DNA of 5,330 nucleotides, taken from assembly GCA_027069385.1 (NCBI GenBank), contig JALXER010000223.1:1-5330 (forward strand). The letters are read 5' to 3'. Both the position numbers and the translations under genes were made by a program. Source of the stretch: Paracoccaceae bacterium. GTDB lineage: Bacteria > Pseudomonadota > Alphaproteobacteria > Rhodobacterales > Rhodobacteraceae. Positions 1-5,330 of this stretch are shown here, piece by piece. Numbering within the stretch: the stretch's first letter is position 1; each line of letters opens with the position of its first letter. Below the pieces are notes generated by a model, which saw nothing but the letters and a program-made list of their open reading frames with translations, did not search any database and had not been told where the DNA came from.

Positions 1-841
1 GGTTCAAGGCGTTTGGCGGGGCTTGGGGCTCCAGACAAAGGGCCGAGTTGGGCGTGGGCAGGTGCGCGCCGGTATAAAGCTGCAGGCCGGGCTGGTCGGA
101 CCACAGGCGCAAGGCATAGCCGTTGGTGCCAAGGGTGGCCACAGGGGCAGACGGGTCCCGGGCCTTGGTAAAAAGCAGGTTGGTATCAAGGGCGGCATCG
201 GCGGCACAAAGGGCACGGGGGTGGCGGAAATCAAGCGGAGTGTCGGCCACCGGCTTGATCTTGCCAACAGGGATACCCTGCGCATTAGTGGGCGTGAACC
301 GGTCGGCATTCAGCGCCAGCCTTGCGCCCCAAACGGGGCCGGTGCCGCCAAGGGTATAATAGCTGTGCTGGGCAAGGTTGATCGGGGTCGGACGGTCGGG
401 CACGGCGCGCATGTCATAGGTCAACGTGTGGCCGGAGAGGCGGATATCAAGGGTGAAATCCACCGCGGCGGGATAGCCCTGTTCGCCATCGGGCGAATGA
501 TAGGCAAGCCGCGCGGCCGTGGCCCCGTCCGGCTCGATCTGCCAGAATCGTTTACCAAGCCCGCGCGCGCCGCCGTGCAAGTGGTGCGGGCCGTCATTTT
601 GGCTTAGCCGATGACGCTGGCCGCCCAGCGTAAAACGCCCGTTTGCCGTGCGGTTGGCGACCCGCCCTGCGATGATGCCGGTAAAATATTGGTCGGCCAG
701 ATAGGCTTCGTCATTGGGCAATGACCGCACCATTTCAACACCTCCCACTGTCCAGCCCCGCGTAATCGCGCCGTAATTCAGCAGGGTGACGGCCACCGCC
801 CCTTCGTGCAACACCACGCGCCGCAGGGCAGGGTCAGACAT
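1..841 (-). CDS. galM: Aldose 1-epimerase (galactose mutarotase family), C-terminus cut off by the window edge
   Basis: This cytoplasmic enzyme interconverts alpha and beta anomers of aldoses. After xylA and xylB, its likely job is to supply the xylose anomer used by the isomerase. The first 280 residues are visible (codons 841 to 2) and show the whole family signature in order: GRVANRTANGRF at about residues 59-70, LHGGARGLGKRFW at 88-100, AQHSYY at 157-162, LYTGAHL at 255-261 and LCLEPQ at 268-273. H89, H159 and E271 match the two histidines and the catalytic glutamate of GalM by position in these motifs. Family members are usually about 330-350 residues, so roughly 50-60 C-terminal residues lie beyond the left edge. 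The ATG lies inside the end of xylA (8-base overlap ATGTCTGA). No good Shine-Dalgarno is close to it, the nearest purine run being about 15 bases upstream, so translation probably depends on coupling to xylA. The long open frame on the opposite strand is a shadow. Family is certain; true substrate (xylose versus galactose/glucose) is inferred from context. Confidence 0.93.
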   Translation of the reverse strand, partial: MSDPALRRVVLHEGAVAVTLLNYGAITRGWTVGGVEMVRSLPNDEAYLADQYFTGIIAGRVANRTANGRFTLGGQRHRLSQNDGPHHLHGGARGLGKRFWQIEPDGATAARLAYHSPDGEQGYPAAVDFTLDIRLSGHTLTYDMRAVPDRPTPINLAQHSYYTLGGTGPVWGARLALNADRFTPTNAQGIPVGKIKPVADTPLDFRHPRALCAADAALDTNLLFTKARDPSAPVATLGTNGYALRLWSDQPGLQLYTGAHLPTPNSALCLEPQAPPNALN

Positions 842-2138
842 AGCGGTTGACGATGTTTTCCAGCTTTTCCTGCTGCCCCGATACCGGCTTCGGGTTGGTG
901 CCATCGGCCAGCACCTTTGCGGCGATGTCATCCAAGCCGCTGCCCAGCAACGCCTGCGCTTCGACGCTTTGCCAGCCCGCATAGCGCGCCGCCAGCGGGG
1001 CACTCAGCGCCTTGTCCTCGATCATCGCCGCCGCCGCTTTCAGCCCGCGCGCGCAAATGTCCATCGCGCCGATATGCGCGGCCAGCAAGTCCTCGGCATC
1101 AAGGCTCTGGCGGCGCAGCTTGGCATCAAAATTGGTGCCGCCGGTGGTGAAACCGCCACCTTGCAGAATGTGATAATAGGCCAGCGCCACTTCGGGGGTA
1201 TTGTTGGGGAACTGGTCGGTGTCCCAGCCGGATTGATAATCATTGCGGTTCATGTCGATCGAGCCAAAAATCCCCAGCGCGTTGGCCGTGGCGATTTCGT
1301 GTTCAAAGGAATGCCCCGCCAGAATGGCGTGGCCCTGCTCGATATTCACCTTCACTTCGCCCTCCAGCCCGTGGCGTTTGAGAAAGCCGTAAACCGTGGC
1401 AACGTCATAATCATACTGGTGTTTGGAGGGCTCCTGCGGCTTTGGCTCCAGCAGAATCGTGCCGTCAAACCCGATCTTGTGCTTGTAGTCCACCACCATA
1501 TTCAAAAAGCGGCCCATATGGGCATCTTCAAGACCAAGATCGGTGTTGAGCAGGGTTTCATAGCCTTCGCGCCCGCCCCAAAGCACATAGTTTTGCCCGC
1601 CAAGCCTGTGCGTGGCATCCATGCAGGTTTTCACTGTCGCAGCGGCAAAAGCGAACACGTCGGGGTCGGGGTTGGTGGCCGCGCCGCTCATATAACGGCG
1701 GTGCGAAAACAGGTTGGCGGTGCCCCAGAGCAGGCTTAGCCCGGTATCCGCCTGCTTTTGGGCCATATAATCGACCATTTCCTCCAGATTTCGGGTGTTC
1801 TGGGCGAAATCCGCACCCTCGGGGCGCACATCGGCATCGTGAAAACAGTAATACGGCACCCCGAGCAGGGTAAACATTTCAAAGGCCACATCGGCACGCA
1901 GTTTGGCAAGCGCCATGGAGTCGGCGGGGAACCACGGGCGATCAAAAGTCTGGCCGCCGAACGGGTCGGTGCCGGGCCATGCAAAGCTGTGCCACCATGC
2001 CACGGCAAAGCGCAGGTGGTCGCGCATCGGTTTGCCTAACAGCATTTCTTCGGGGTTATAGTGGCGATAGGCCAGACCGGTTGCCCCGGGGCCTTGATAG
2101 CTGATCGGAGCAATATCGTTGAAAAATCCGGTGCTCAT
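834..2138 (-). CDS. xylA: Xylose isomerase (D-xylose to D-xylulose)
   Basis: This 434-residue cytoplasmic TIM-barrel enzyme isomerises D-xylose to D-xylulose using two divalent metal ions; the length is normal for the long (class II, E. coli-like, about 440 residues) type. The active site is complete and numbered one less than in E. coli XylA: H100 and D103 in CFHDADVRPEG, E231 and K233 in LLEPKPQEPSKHQYDYD, E267 and H270 in NIEQGHAILAGHSFEHE, D295 in GSIDMNRND, D306 and D308 in GWDTDQFPNN, and D338 in GGTNFDAKLRRQS. The signature VLWGGREGYETLLNTD is at residues 185-200. The ATG overlaps the xylB stop as ATGA and has an AGGAG Shine-Dalgarno seven bases upstream (2146-2150), which lies within the last codons of xylB and supports this start. 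The stop overlaps the start of the epimerase gene. It is the middle gene of the operon and has no promoter of its own that I can see. Confidence 0.98.
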   Translation of the reverse strand: MSTGFFNDIAPISYQGPGATGLAYRHYNPEEMLLGKPMRDHLRFAVAWWHSFAWPGTDPFGGQTFDRPWFPADSMALAKLRADVAFEMFTLLGVPYYCFHDADVRPEGADFAQNTRNLEEMVDYMAQKQADTGLSLLWGTANLFSHRRYMSGAATNPDPDVFAFAAATVKTCMDATHRLGGQNYVLWGGREGYETLLNTDLGLEDAHMGRFLNMVVDYKHKIGFDGTILLEPKPQEPSKHQYDYDVATVYGFLKRHGLEGEVKVNIEQGHAILAGHSFEHEIATANALGIFGSIDMNRNDYQSGWDTDQFPNNTPEVALAYYHILQGGGFTTGGTNFDAKLRRQSLDAEDLLAAHIGAMDICARGLKAAAAMIEDKALSAPLAARYAGWQSVEAQALLGSGLDDIAAKVLADGTNPKPVSGQQEKLENIVNRYV

Positions 2139-3598
2139 GAGGGGACTCCTGCAAAGGGTTTGAGGGCGGGGTAAAGGGCGCGGTAGCGCTGGTAGGCGGC
2201 CTCGTAGGCGGCTGTGAAAGCGGGGTCCGGCGCGATGGTGCGGGCGATGTCGGGCGGGGTGATGACGGTATCAACCGCGGCGCCTGTATCGGCGATCAGG
2301 CCAAGACGGGCCGCACCCAGCGCCCCGCCCAGCTCTCCGGCTTCGGGGATGTCCAGCGGCAGGTTCAGCACCGTGGCCAGCACCTTGAGCCAGTAATCCG
2401 ACTGCGCCCCGCCGCCAATGGCCAGCAGGCGTTCCAGCTTGGCCCCCGTGGATTTGAGGGCCTCTAGGCTGTCGCGCAGGGCAAAGGCGACGCCCTGCAT
2501 CAGGGCGCGGGTCAGTTCGGCTTGGTCGGTGCCTATGTCCAGTCCGATAAACGCGCCGCGTATGGCGGCATCGTTATGGGGGGTGCGCTCGCCGGAAAGG
2601 TAGGGCAGAAACAGGGTGTTTGAGGGCGCGGTCAGGGTTTCCCCTGTAAGGGCCGAGAGCGCTTCGGGTCTTTGACCGCAGGTGCGGGCCAGCCAGTTGA
2701 GCGCATCGGTGGCCGACAGGATTACCCCCATCTGATACCAGCGGTCCGGCAGGGCGTGGCAAAAGGTATGCACTGCCGTTTCCGGCGCAGGGGCATAGCG
2801 GCTGCGCGCCGCCAGCAGCACGCCCGAAGTCCCCAGCGAGACAAACCCCCGCCTCTCGGTCACGCAGCCGGTGCCACAGGCCGCCGCCGCGTTATCGCCA
2901 CCACCCGCCGCCACGGTTACGGGGCCATCCAATCCCCATTCACGCAGACGCACGGGGGTAAGCACCCCTGCGCGCCGGCACCCCTCCAACAAGTCCGGCA
3001 TCTGGTCGGGCCGCATGCCGCTTTTCGTTATCAGCACCGGCGACCATGCCCGCGCCCCCACATCGAGCCAACTGGTGCCCGCAGCGTCGGACATATCCAT
3101 CGCCAGTTCGCCGGTCAGCCAATAGCGCAGATAATCCTTTGGTAATAAAACCTTGGCGATACGCGCAAAAACATCCGGTTCATGTCTGGCCACCCACATC
3201 AGCTTGGGCGCGGTAAATCCCGGAAACACGATATTGCCGGAAATAGTGCGAAAATCGGGGTCGACATCCAGCACGGCAGCCTCGGAGGCGGCGCGCGTGT
3301 CATTCCACAGGATACAGGGCCGCAGCACCGCGCCGGTTTTATCAAGCAACACCGCGCCGTGCATCTGCCCCGACAAGCCGACCCCGCGCAACGCCGCCCA
3401 GTTGCCCCCCGCCTGCGCGCGCAGATCTGCCACCGCCCCCGCACAGGCGCTCAGCCAGTCAGCGGGGGCCTGCTCGGACCAGCCCGCCTTCGGGTGCGCC
3501 ACGCCATAGCCGCGCTCGGCCACTGCCATCACACAGCCATCCGCCTGCATCAACACCGCGCGCAACCCCGAGGTGCCCAGATCCAACCCAAGATACAT
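2135..3598 (-). CDS. xylB: Xylulokinase (FGGY family carbohydrate kinase)
   Basis: This enzyme phosphorylates D-xylulose with ATP to D-xylulose 5-phosphate, which enters the pentose phosphate pathway. The 487-residue length fits XylB (about 480-500). The N-terminal FGGY domain starts with the phosphate-binding MYLGLDLGTSG (D6), then GLSGQMHGAVLLD (74-86), CILWNDTRA (95-103) and SDAAGTSWLDV (170-180). D235 in AAGGGDNAAAACGTG is the expected catalytic base, equivalent to D233 in E. coli XylB. The C-terminal domain has SLGTSGVLL (254-262), YLSGERTPH (333-341), AIGGGAQSDYW (393-403) and ELGGALGAARLG (422-433), the ATP-site glycine-rich segments. The ATG at 3598 is preceded by AGGAA, with AGGA five bases from the start (3604-3607). 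It is the first gene of the operon, the reverse of the xylA-xylB order in E. coli, and ends overlapping xylA by ATGA. Family members can use L-ribulose or other ketoses, but adjacency to xylA makes xylulose the clear choice. Confidence 0.97.
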   Translation of the reverse strand: MYLGLDLGTSGLRAVLMQADGCVMAVAERGYGVAHPKAGWSEQAPADWLSACAGAVADLRAQAGGNWAALRGVGLSGQMHGAVLLDKTGAVLRPCILWNDTRAASEAAVLDVDPDFRTISGNIVFPGFTAPKLMWVARHEPDVFARIAKVLLPKDYLRYWLTGELAMDMSDAAGTSWLDVGARAWSPVLITKSGMRPDQMPDLLEGCRRAGVLTPVRLREWGLDGPVTVAAGGGDNAAAACGTGCVTERRGFVSLGTSGVLLAARSRYAPAPETAVHTFCHALPDRWYQMGVILSATDALNWLARTCGQRPEALSALTGETLTAPSNTLFLPYLSGERTPHNDAAIRGAFIGLDIGTDQAELTRALMQGVAFALRDSLEALKSTGAKLERLLAIGGGAQSDYWLKVLATVLNLPLDIPEAGELGGALGAARLGLIADTGAAVDTVITPPDIARTIAPDPAFTAAYEAAYQRYRALYPALKPFAGVPS

Positions 3599-3600
3599 AC

Positions 3601-3648
3601 CGTTCCTGCTTTAATTATTTTAGCACTTAAAATAACTATTCAGGAACG
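3601..3648. promoter_or_regulatory. Nested palindromic operator upstream of xylB
   Basis: Two perfect inverted repeats share almost the same centre. The inner one has arms TTATTTTA (3615-3622) and TAAAATAA (3628-3635) around a 5-base spacer. The outer one has arms CGTTCCTG (3601-3608) and CAGGAACG (3641-3648), 40 bp apart centre to centre. The inner palindrome overlaps the -10 box and the expected transcription start of the xylB promoter, the place where a repressor would block initiation. The A/T arms resemble operators of ROK-family sugar repressors (Mlc/NagC/XylR type), so a xylose-responsive ROK repressor is my best guess; a LacI-type protein is less likely. No regulator gene is in the window. 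The proximal outer arm also contains the xylB Shine-Dalgarno. The repeats are seen directly; the regulator is inference. Confidence 0.7.
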
Positions 3649-3663
3649 ACGATAAACTGTCAA
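3635..3663 (-). promoter_or_regulatory. Sigma70-type promoter of the xylB-xylA-galM operon
   Basis: A perfect -35 box TTGACA lies at 3658-3663 on the minus strand. It is followed by 17 bases and a -10-like AATAGT at 3635-3640 (four of six matches to TATAAT). The expected start is near 3628, giving a 5' leader of about 30 bases before the xylB ATG. The -10 box abuts and shares one base with the inner palindrome, consistent with repressor control. No second promoter was evident inside the operon. Confidence 0.65.
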
Positions 3664-3825
3664 GTTTGGATAACACTTCGCCCGTGGCCCAAGAGCATTG
3701 CGGTGGTCTTGCAAAACCTATCACAAAACGATGGGGGATCCGATAGAACGGTCTTTTTCTTTTAGGGCGTAGACCTATAAACCCCGCGCCGCTAGTTTGG
3801 CAGATTAATGGGGCAAACCCCAAGC

Positions 3826-3858
3826 ACAACAAAAGGCTGCGCGAGTTGCACAGCCTTT
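3826..3858 (-). terminator. Intrinsic terminator after rpmJ
   Basis: Read on the minus strand, AAAGGCTGTGC (3848-3858) pairs with GCGCAGCCTTT (3832-3842) around the 5-base loop AACTC. This makes an 11-bp stem with one G-U wobble, followed by TTTTGTTGT. It starts 23 bases after the rpmJ stop and should end the tRNA-Val/rpmJ transcription unit before it runs into the xyl promoter. A smaller stem (TGGGG/CCCCA, 3809-3822) follows and may act as a backup. Between about 3664 and 3808 I see no gene or further structured element. Confidence 0.8.
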
Positions 3859-3881
3859 GAAAACATCGTTACAGGGGTGAT

Positions 3882-4007
3882 TCAGCCCTGACGCGCCTTG
3901 AAACGCGGGTTGGTTTTGTTGATCACATAAACACGGCCCTTGCGGCGTACGATGCGGCAATCCCGATGGCGACCTTTTAGCGAGCGAAGCGAATTTTTAA
4001 CCTTCAT
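3882..4007 (-). CDS. rpmJ: 50S ribosomal protein L36 (bL36), zinc-free type
   Basis: A 41-codon gene starting MKVKNSLRSLKGRHRDC and ending NKTNPRFKARQG, a clear match to the L36 protein of the large ribosomal subunit, which binds 23S rRNA. The central RIVRRKGRVYVI and the C-terminal PRFKARQG are family hallmarks. Only one cysteine (C17) is present; the C-x2-C...C...H zinc ligands of the zinc-containing form are missing, so this is the C-minus type, similar to E. coli YkgO. As far as I recall, this is the normal form in Alphaproteobacteria. An AGGAG Shine-Dalgarno (4014-4018) sits six bases before the ATG. The gene lies 62 bases downstream of tRNA-Val on the same strand with no obvious terminator between them, so co-transcription is possible. 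An intrinsic terminator follows. Confidence 0.96.
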   Translation of the reverse strand: MKVKNSLRSLKGRHRDCRIVRRKGRVYVINKTNPRFKARQG

Positions 4008-4069
4008 GGCTCTCTCCTGTAGTTCTGCGACGCGCTGCGCCAAAATTTCGTTTTCCCTGCGGGGGGGAA

Positions 4070-4144
4070 TGGTGGGCGTAACTGGGATTGAACCAGTGAC
4101 CCCTTCGATGTCAACGAAGTGCTCTCCCGCTGAGCTATACGCCC
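4070..4144 (-). tRNA. tRNA-Val, anticodon GAC
   Basis: The 75-base cloverleaf folds completely: acceptor GGGCGTA/TACGCCC, D arm GCTC/GAGC, anticodon stem CTTCG/CGAAG with loop TTGACAT (anticodon GAC at 4110-4112, reading GUC and GUU codons), a 5-base variable region, and T arm ACTGG/CCAGT with loop TTCAATC. The discriminator A and the CCA end (4070-4072) are encoded in the DNA. The anticodon GAC gives valine. The gene is upstream of rpmJ and downstream of a plausible promoter on the same strand. Confidence 0.97.
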
Positions 4145-4186
4145 GAAAAGCAACAAGCGCTGCCCAAGCAACGCCCGCCTCGGGGT

Positions 4187-4215
4187 TCTATAAGTCGAGT
4201 CGCGCCGGGGTTCAA
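4187..4215 (-). promoter_or_regulatory. Probable promoter of tRNA-Val and rpmJ
   Basis: On the minus strand TTGAAC (4210-4215, four of six matches to the -35 consensus) is followed by exactly 17 bases and TATAGA (4187-4192, four of six matches to -10). The predicted start is near 4180, leaving a leader of about 36 bases before the mature tRNA 5' end, as expected for a processed tRNA precursor. I saw no comparably spaced promoter in the short gap between the tRNA and rpmJ. Confidence 0.55.
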
Positions 4216-4299
4216 GCACAATGTGGGCTATGTCGGTGAAATGACATTCCAAAATGCGCAATGCGTGTTATGCTGGGGCGCAATCAACCGGGGCCTGGC

Positions 4300-5154
4300 A
4301 TGAGAAACGACGTTTACAAGCTGGAAATGCCGGAATCGCCGGATTCCTGCGCGGTGTTCAACAGCCCGCATAGCGGGGCCTATTATCCGCCGCATTTTCT
4401 GGCCGAATCCCGGTTGGGCGCGGTGGATATCCGCTCTAGCGAGGATGCGTTTGTCGATCAGTTGATTGACGGCGCGCCGCTGGCCGGTGCGCCGCTGCTT
4501 TGCGCACGCTATCCGCGCGCCTATGTGGACCTGAACCGCAGCGCCGACGAACTGGACCCGGCCCTGATCCGCAATGTGCGGGCGGGCAAGGTGAACCCGT
4601 GTGTCAAGGCGGGACTCGGGGTGATTCCAAGGGTGGTGGCGCGCGGACAGGTTATTCAAAGCGGCAAGATCGGCATGACCGAGGCAAAGGCGCGGCTGGA
4701 CAAGTGCTATCATCCCTATCACGCCGCGCTGGCAAGGCTGATCCGGCGGCAAAAAGACCGGTTCGGCCTTTGCCTGCTGTTTGACTTCCACTCTATGCCG
4801 CACAGCGCCGTGCGCCCCGCCGGTTTTCGCCGCCGTGCGCAAATCATTCTGGGGGATCGCTACGGGACAACCTGTGACCGCTGGGTCAGCGATGCGGCTT
4901 TCGAGGCGTTCGGGCGCGCCGGTTTTCGCGTTGCGCGCAACGCGCCCTTCGCCGGGGGTTATATCACCCGCAATTATGGAAGGCCCAAACAGAACATCCA
5001 CGCGTTGCAGATCGAAATCGACCGGTCGCTTTATATGAACGAGGCAACGCTGCGCCCTAATGAGGGATGGAACCAGATCCGCGAAATGCTCGGGCAGGTA
5101 GTGTTCGAACTGGCCAGACTCGGGGCGCATGATCAATCGGTTGCTGCGGAATAG
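4300..5154 (+). CDS. N-formylglutamate amidohydrolase family protein
   Basis: This 284-residue protein belongs to the N-formylglutamate amidohydrolase (HutG/FGase) family, metal-dependent cytoplasmic hydrolases that release formate and glutamate from N-formylglutamate at the end of one histidine-degradation route. Family landmarks, numbered from this start: NSPHSGAYYP (21-30), SSEDAFVDQL (46-55), YPRAYVDLNR (71-80), GLGVIPRV (105-112), KCYHPYH (135-141), LLFDFHSMPH (159-168), LGDRYGT (184-190), NAPFAGGYITRNYG (214-227) and LQIEIDRSLYMNE (236-248). The histidines and acidic residues in SPHSG, SSED and DFHS are the probable metal and catalytic site. I chose the ATG at 4300 because family proteins begin close to the SPHSG motif and a GGGG stretch lies six bases upstream; an in-frame ATG at 4261 would add 13 residues but has no ribosome site. 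No hut genes are adjacent, so the substrate may be another N-acyl amino acid, and I give no gene symbol. The gene is divergent from tRNA-Val. Confidence 0.9.
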   Translation: MRNDVYKLEMPESPDSCAVFNSPHSGAYYPPHFLAESRLGAVDIRSSEDAFVDQLIDGAPLAGAPLLCARYPRAYVDLNRSADELDPALIRNVRAGKVNPCVKAGLGVIPRVVARGQVIQSGKIGMTEAKARLDKCYHPYHAALARLIRRQKDRFGLCLLFDFHSMPHSAVRPAGFRRRAQIILGDRYGTTCDRWVSDAAFEAFGRAGFRVARNAPFAGGYITRNYGRPKQNIHALQIEIDRSLYMNEATLRPNEGWNQIREMLGQVVFELARLGAHDQSVAAE

Positions 5155-5155
5155 A

Positions 5156-5288
5156 GCCCGCCCGAAAGAGGCCACCATTCCGAGCGCCGCCCTCCTCGGG
5201 GAGCCGCAAGCGGCCCCCGCTCGTCGGGCGGGCATGGGGCAAGCCCCATGCGGGGGCGTTCACGCCCCCCTTGCCCGTAAACGGGCAA
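5156..5288. repeat. Cluster of GC-rich hairpins downstream of the amidohydrolase gene
   Basis: Directly after the stop codon come: an outer perfect 10-bp inverted repeat (GCCCGCCCGA at 5156-5165 with its complement at 5224-5233); inside it a hairpin at 5197-5219 (CGGGG and GCCGC arms, one bulged A, AA loop); then three back-to-back hairpins at 5232-5251 (9-bp arms, AA loop), 5252-5269 (GGGGGCG/CGCCCCC, TTCA loop) and 5271-5288 (TTGCCCGT/ACGGGCAA, AA loop). None is followed by a clear T run on the plus strand, so classical intrinsic termination is not shown. The cluster could still end transcription, protect the mRNA 3' end or be a repeated intergenic element. Confidence 0.75.
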
Positions 5289-5290
5289 TT

Positions 5291-5320
5291 CCCCCCTGAG
5301 AGTATTTATGAAAAATGGAA
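5291..5320. other. GAGTATTT intergenic motif next to the hairpin cluster
   Basis: A C6 run followed by TGAGAGTATTTATG and then AAAAATGGAA sits immediately after the last hairpin. From memory, variants of C-run plus GAGTATTT plus an A-rich tail are frequent between genes in Rhodobacterales genomes, often next to GC hairpins; I cannot count them here. The last bases of the window show no gene start that I can support. Confidence 0.4.
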
Positions 5321-5330
5321 GGTGTTGTCG

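Noticed and set aside
23..607. Plus-strand open frame (194 residues) opposite the epimerase gene
   Set aside because: Low-complexity, Gly/Arg-rich shadow of the galM reading frame; no recognisable domain.
786..1739. Long plus-strand open frame (317 residues) opposite xylA
   Set aside because: It is the antisense shadow of a conserved gene in GC-rich DNA; it has no recognisable domain, and all sequence constraint is explained by xylA.
3620..3832. Minus-strand 70-residue open frame between rpmJ and xylB
   Set aside because: It begins in the terminator tail, runs over the xyl promoter and operator, lacks a ribosome site and resembles no family I know.
4014..4070. Possible terminator or promoter between tRNA-Val and rpmJ
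   Set aside because: Only a 3-bp CCC/GGG stem and no properly spaced -35/-10 pair were found, so I leave the unit undivided.
3940..4239. Plus-strand 99-residue open frame containing GVTGIEPVTPSMSTKCSPAELYA
   Set aside because: This string is the well-known false translation of the antisense strand of a tRNA gene; the frame covers tRNA-Val and the rpmJ start and has no family match of its own.
4004..4261. Minus-strand 85-residue open frame containing RIAQRESTSLTSKGSLVQSQLRP
   Set aside because: It is the sense-strand translation of the same tRNA, a common mis-annotation, not a protein gene.
4228..5235. Minus-strand open frame (335 residues) opposite the amidohydrolase
   Set aside because: The plus-strand frame has complete FGase family motifs; the opposite frame has none and is explained as a GC-rich shadow.
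1..5330. Mobile element, CRISPR array, toxin-antitoxin or defence system
   Set aside because: No transposase or integrase motifs, no evenly spaced direct repeats and no target-site duplications flanking the tRNA were seen; all coding space is metabolic or ribosomal.

Overview
The window looks like chromosomal DNA from an alphaproteobacterium, most likely Rhodobacterales/Rhodobacteraceae. The base composition is GC-rich, the xylose isomerase has the alphaproteobacterial metal-site context (EQGHAILAGHSFEHE), ribosomal protein L36 is the short cysteine-poor type, and the right edge carries hairpins plus a GAGTATTT motif that I associate with Rhodobacterales intergenic DNA. The family-level placement is inference from these hallmarks, not from a database search.

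Positions 1-3663, minus strand: a D-xylose catabolic operon transcribed right to left in the order xylB (xylulokinase), xylA (xylose isomerase), galM-like aldose 1-epimerase (cut by the left edge). The three genes are tightly packed: xylB and xylA share ATGA, and xylA and the epimerase share eight bases (ATGTCTGA). Together they would interconvert xylose anomers, isomerise xylose to xylulose and phosphorylate it to xylulose 5-phosphate for the pentose phosphate pathway. No xylose transporter or regulator gene is in view. Upstream of xylB there is a sigma70-like promoter (TTGACA, 17 bp, AATAGT). Its -10 box and expected start site lie on a perfect 8-5-8 palindrome, which is nested inside a second perfect 8-bp inverted repeat whose proximal arm contains the xylB Shine-Dalgarno. 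This is the most interesting regulatory structure in the window.

Positions 3826-4215, minus strand: a small housekeeping block. It contains a promoter, tRNA-Val(GAC) with encoded CCA, rpmJ (41-residue ribosomal protein L36, zinc-free type, absent from the supplied ORF list because it is short) and a good intrinsic terminator that separates it from the xyl promoter.

Positions 4300-5154, plus strand: a divergent N-formylglutamate amidohydrolase family gene with no histidine-utilisation neighbours in view. It is followed by a run of GC-rich hairpins and a GAGTATTT motif up to the right edge.

The content is mostly conventional metabolism and housekeeping. I see no mobile element, CRISPR array, phage gene or defence system. 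The points worth a second look are the nested operator, the coupled gene overlaps, the hairpin cluster and the orphan amidohydrolase.
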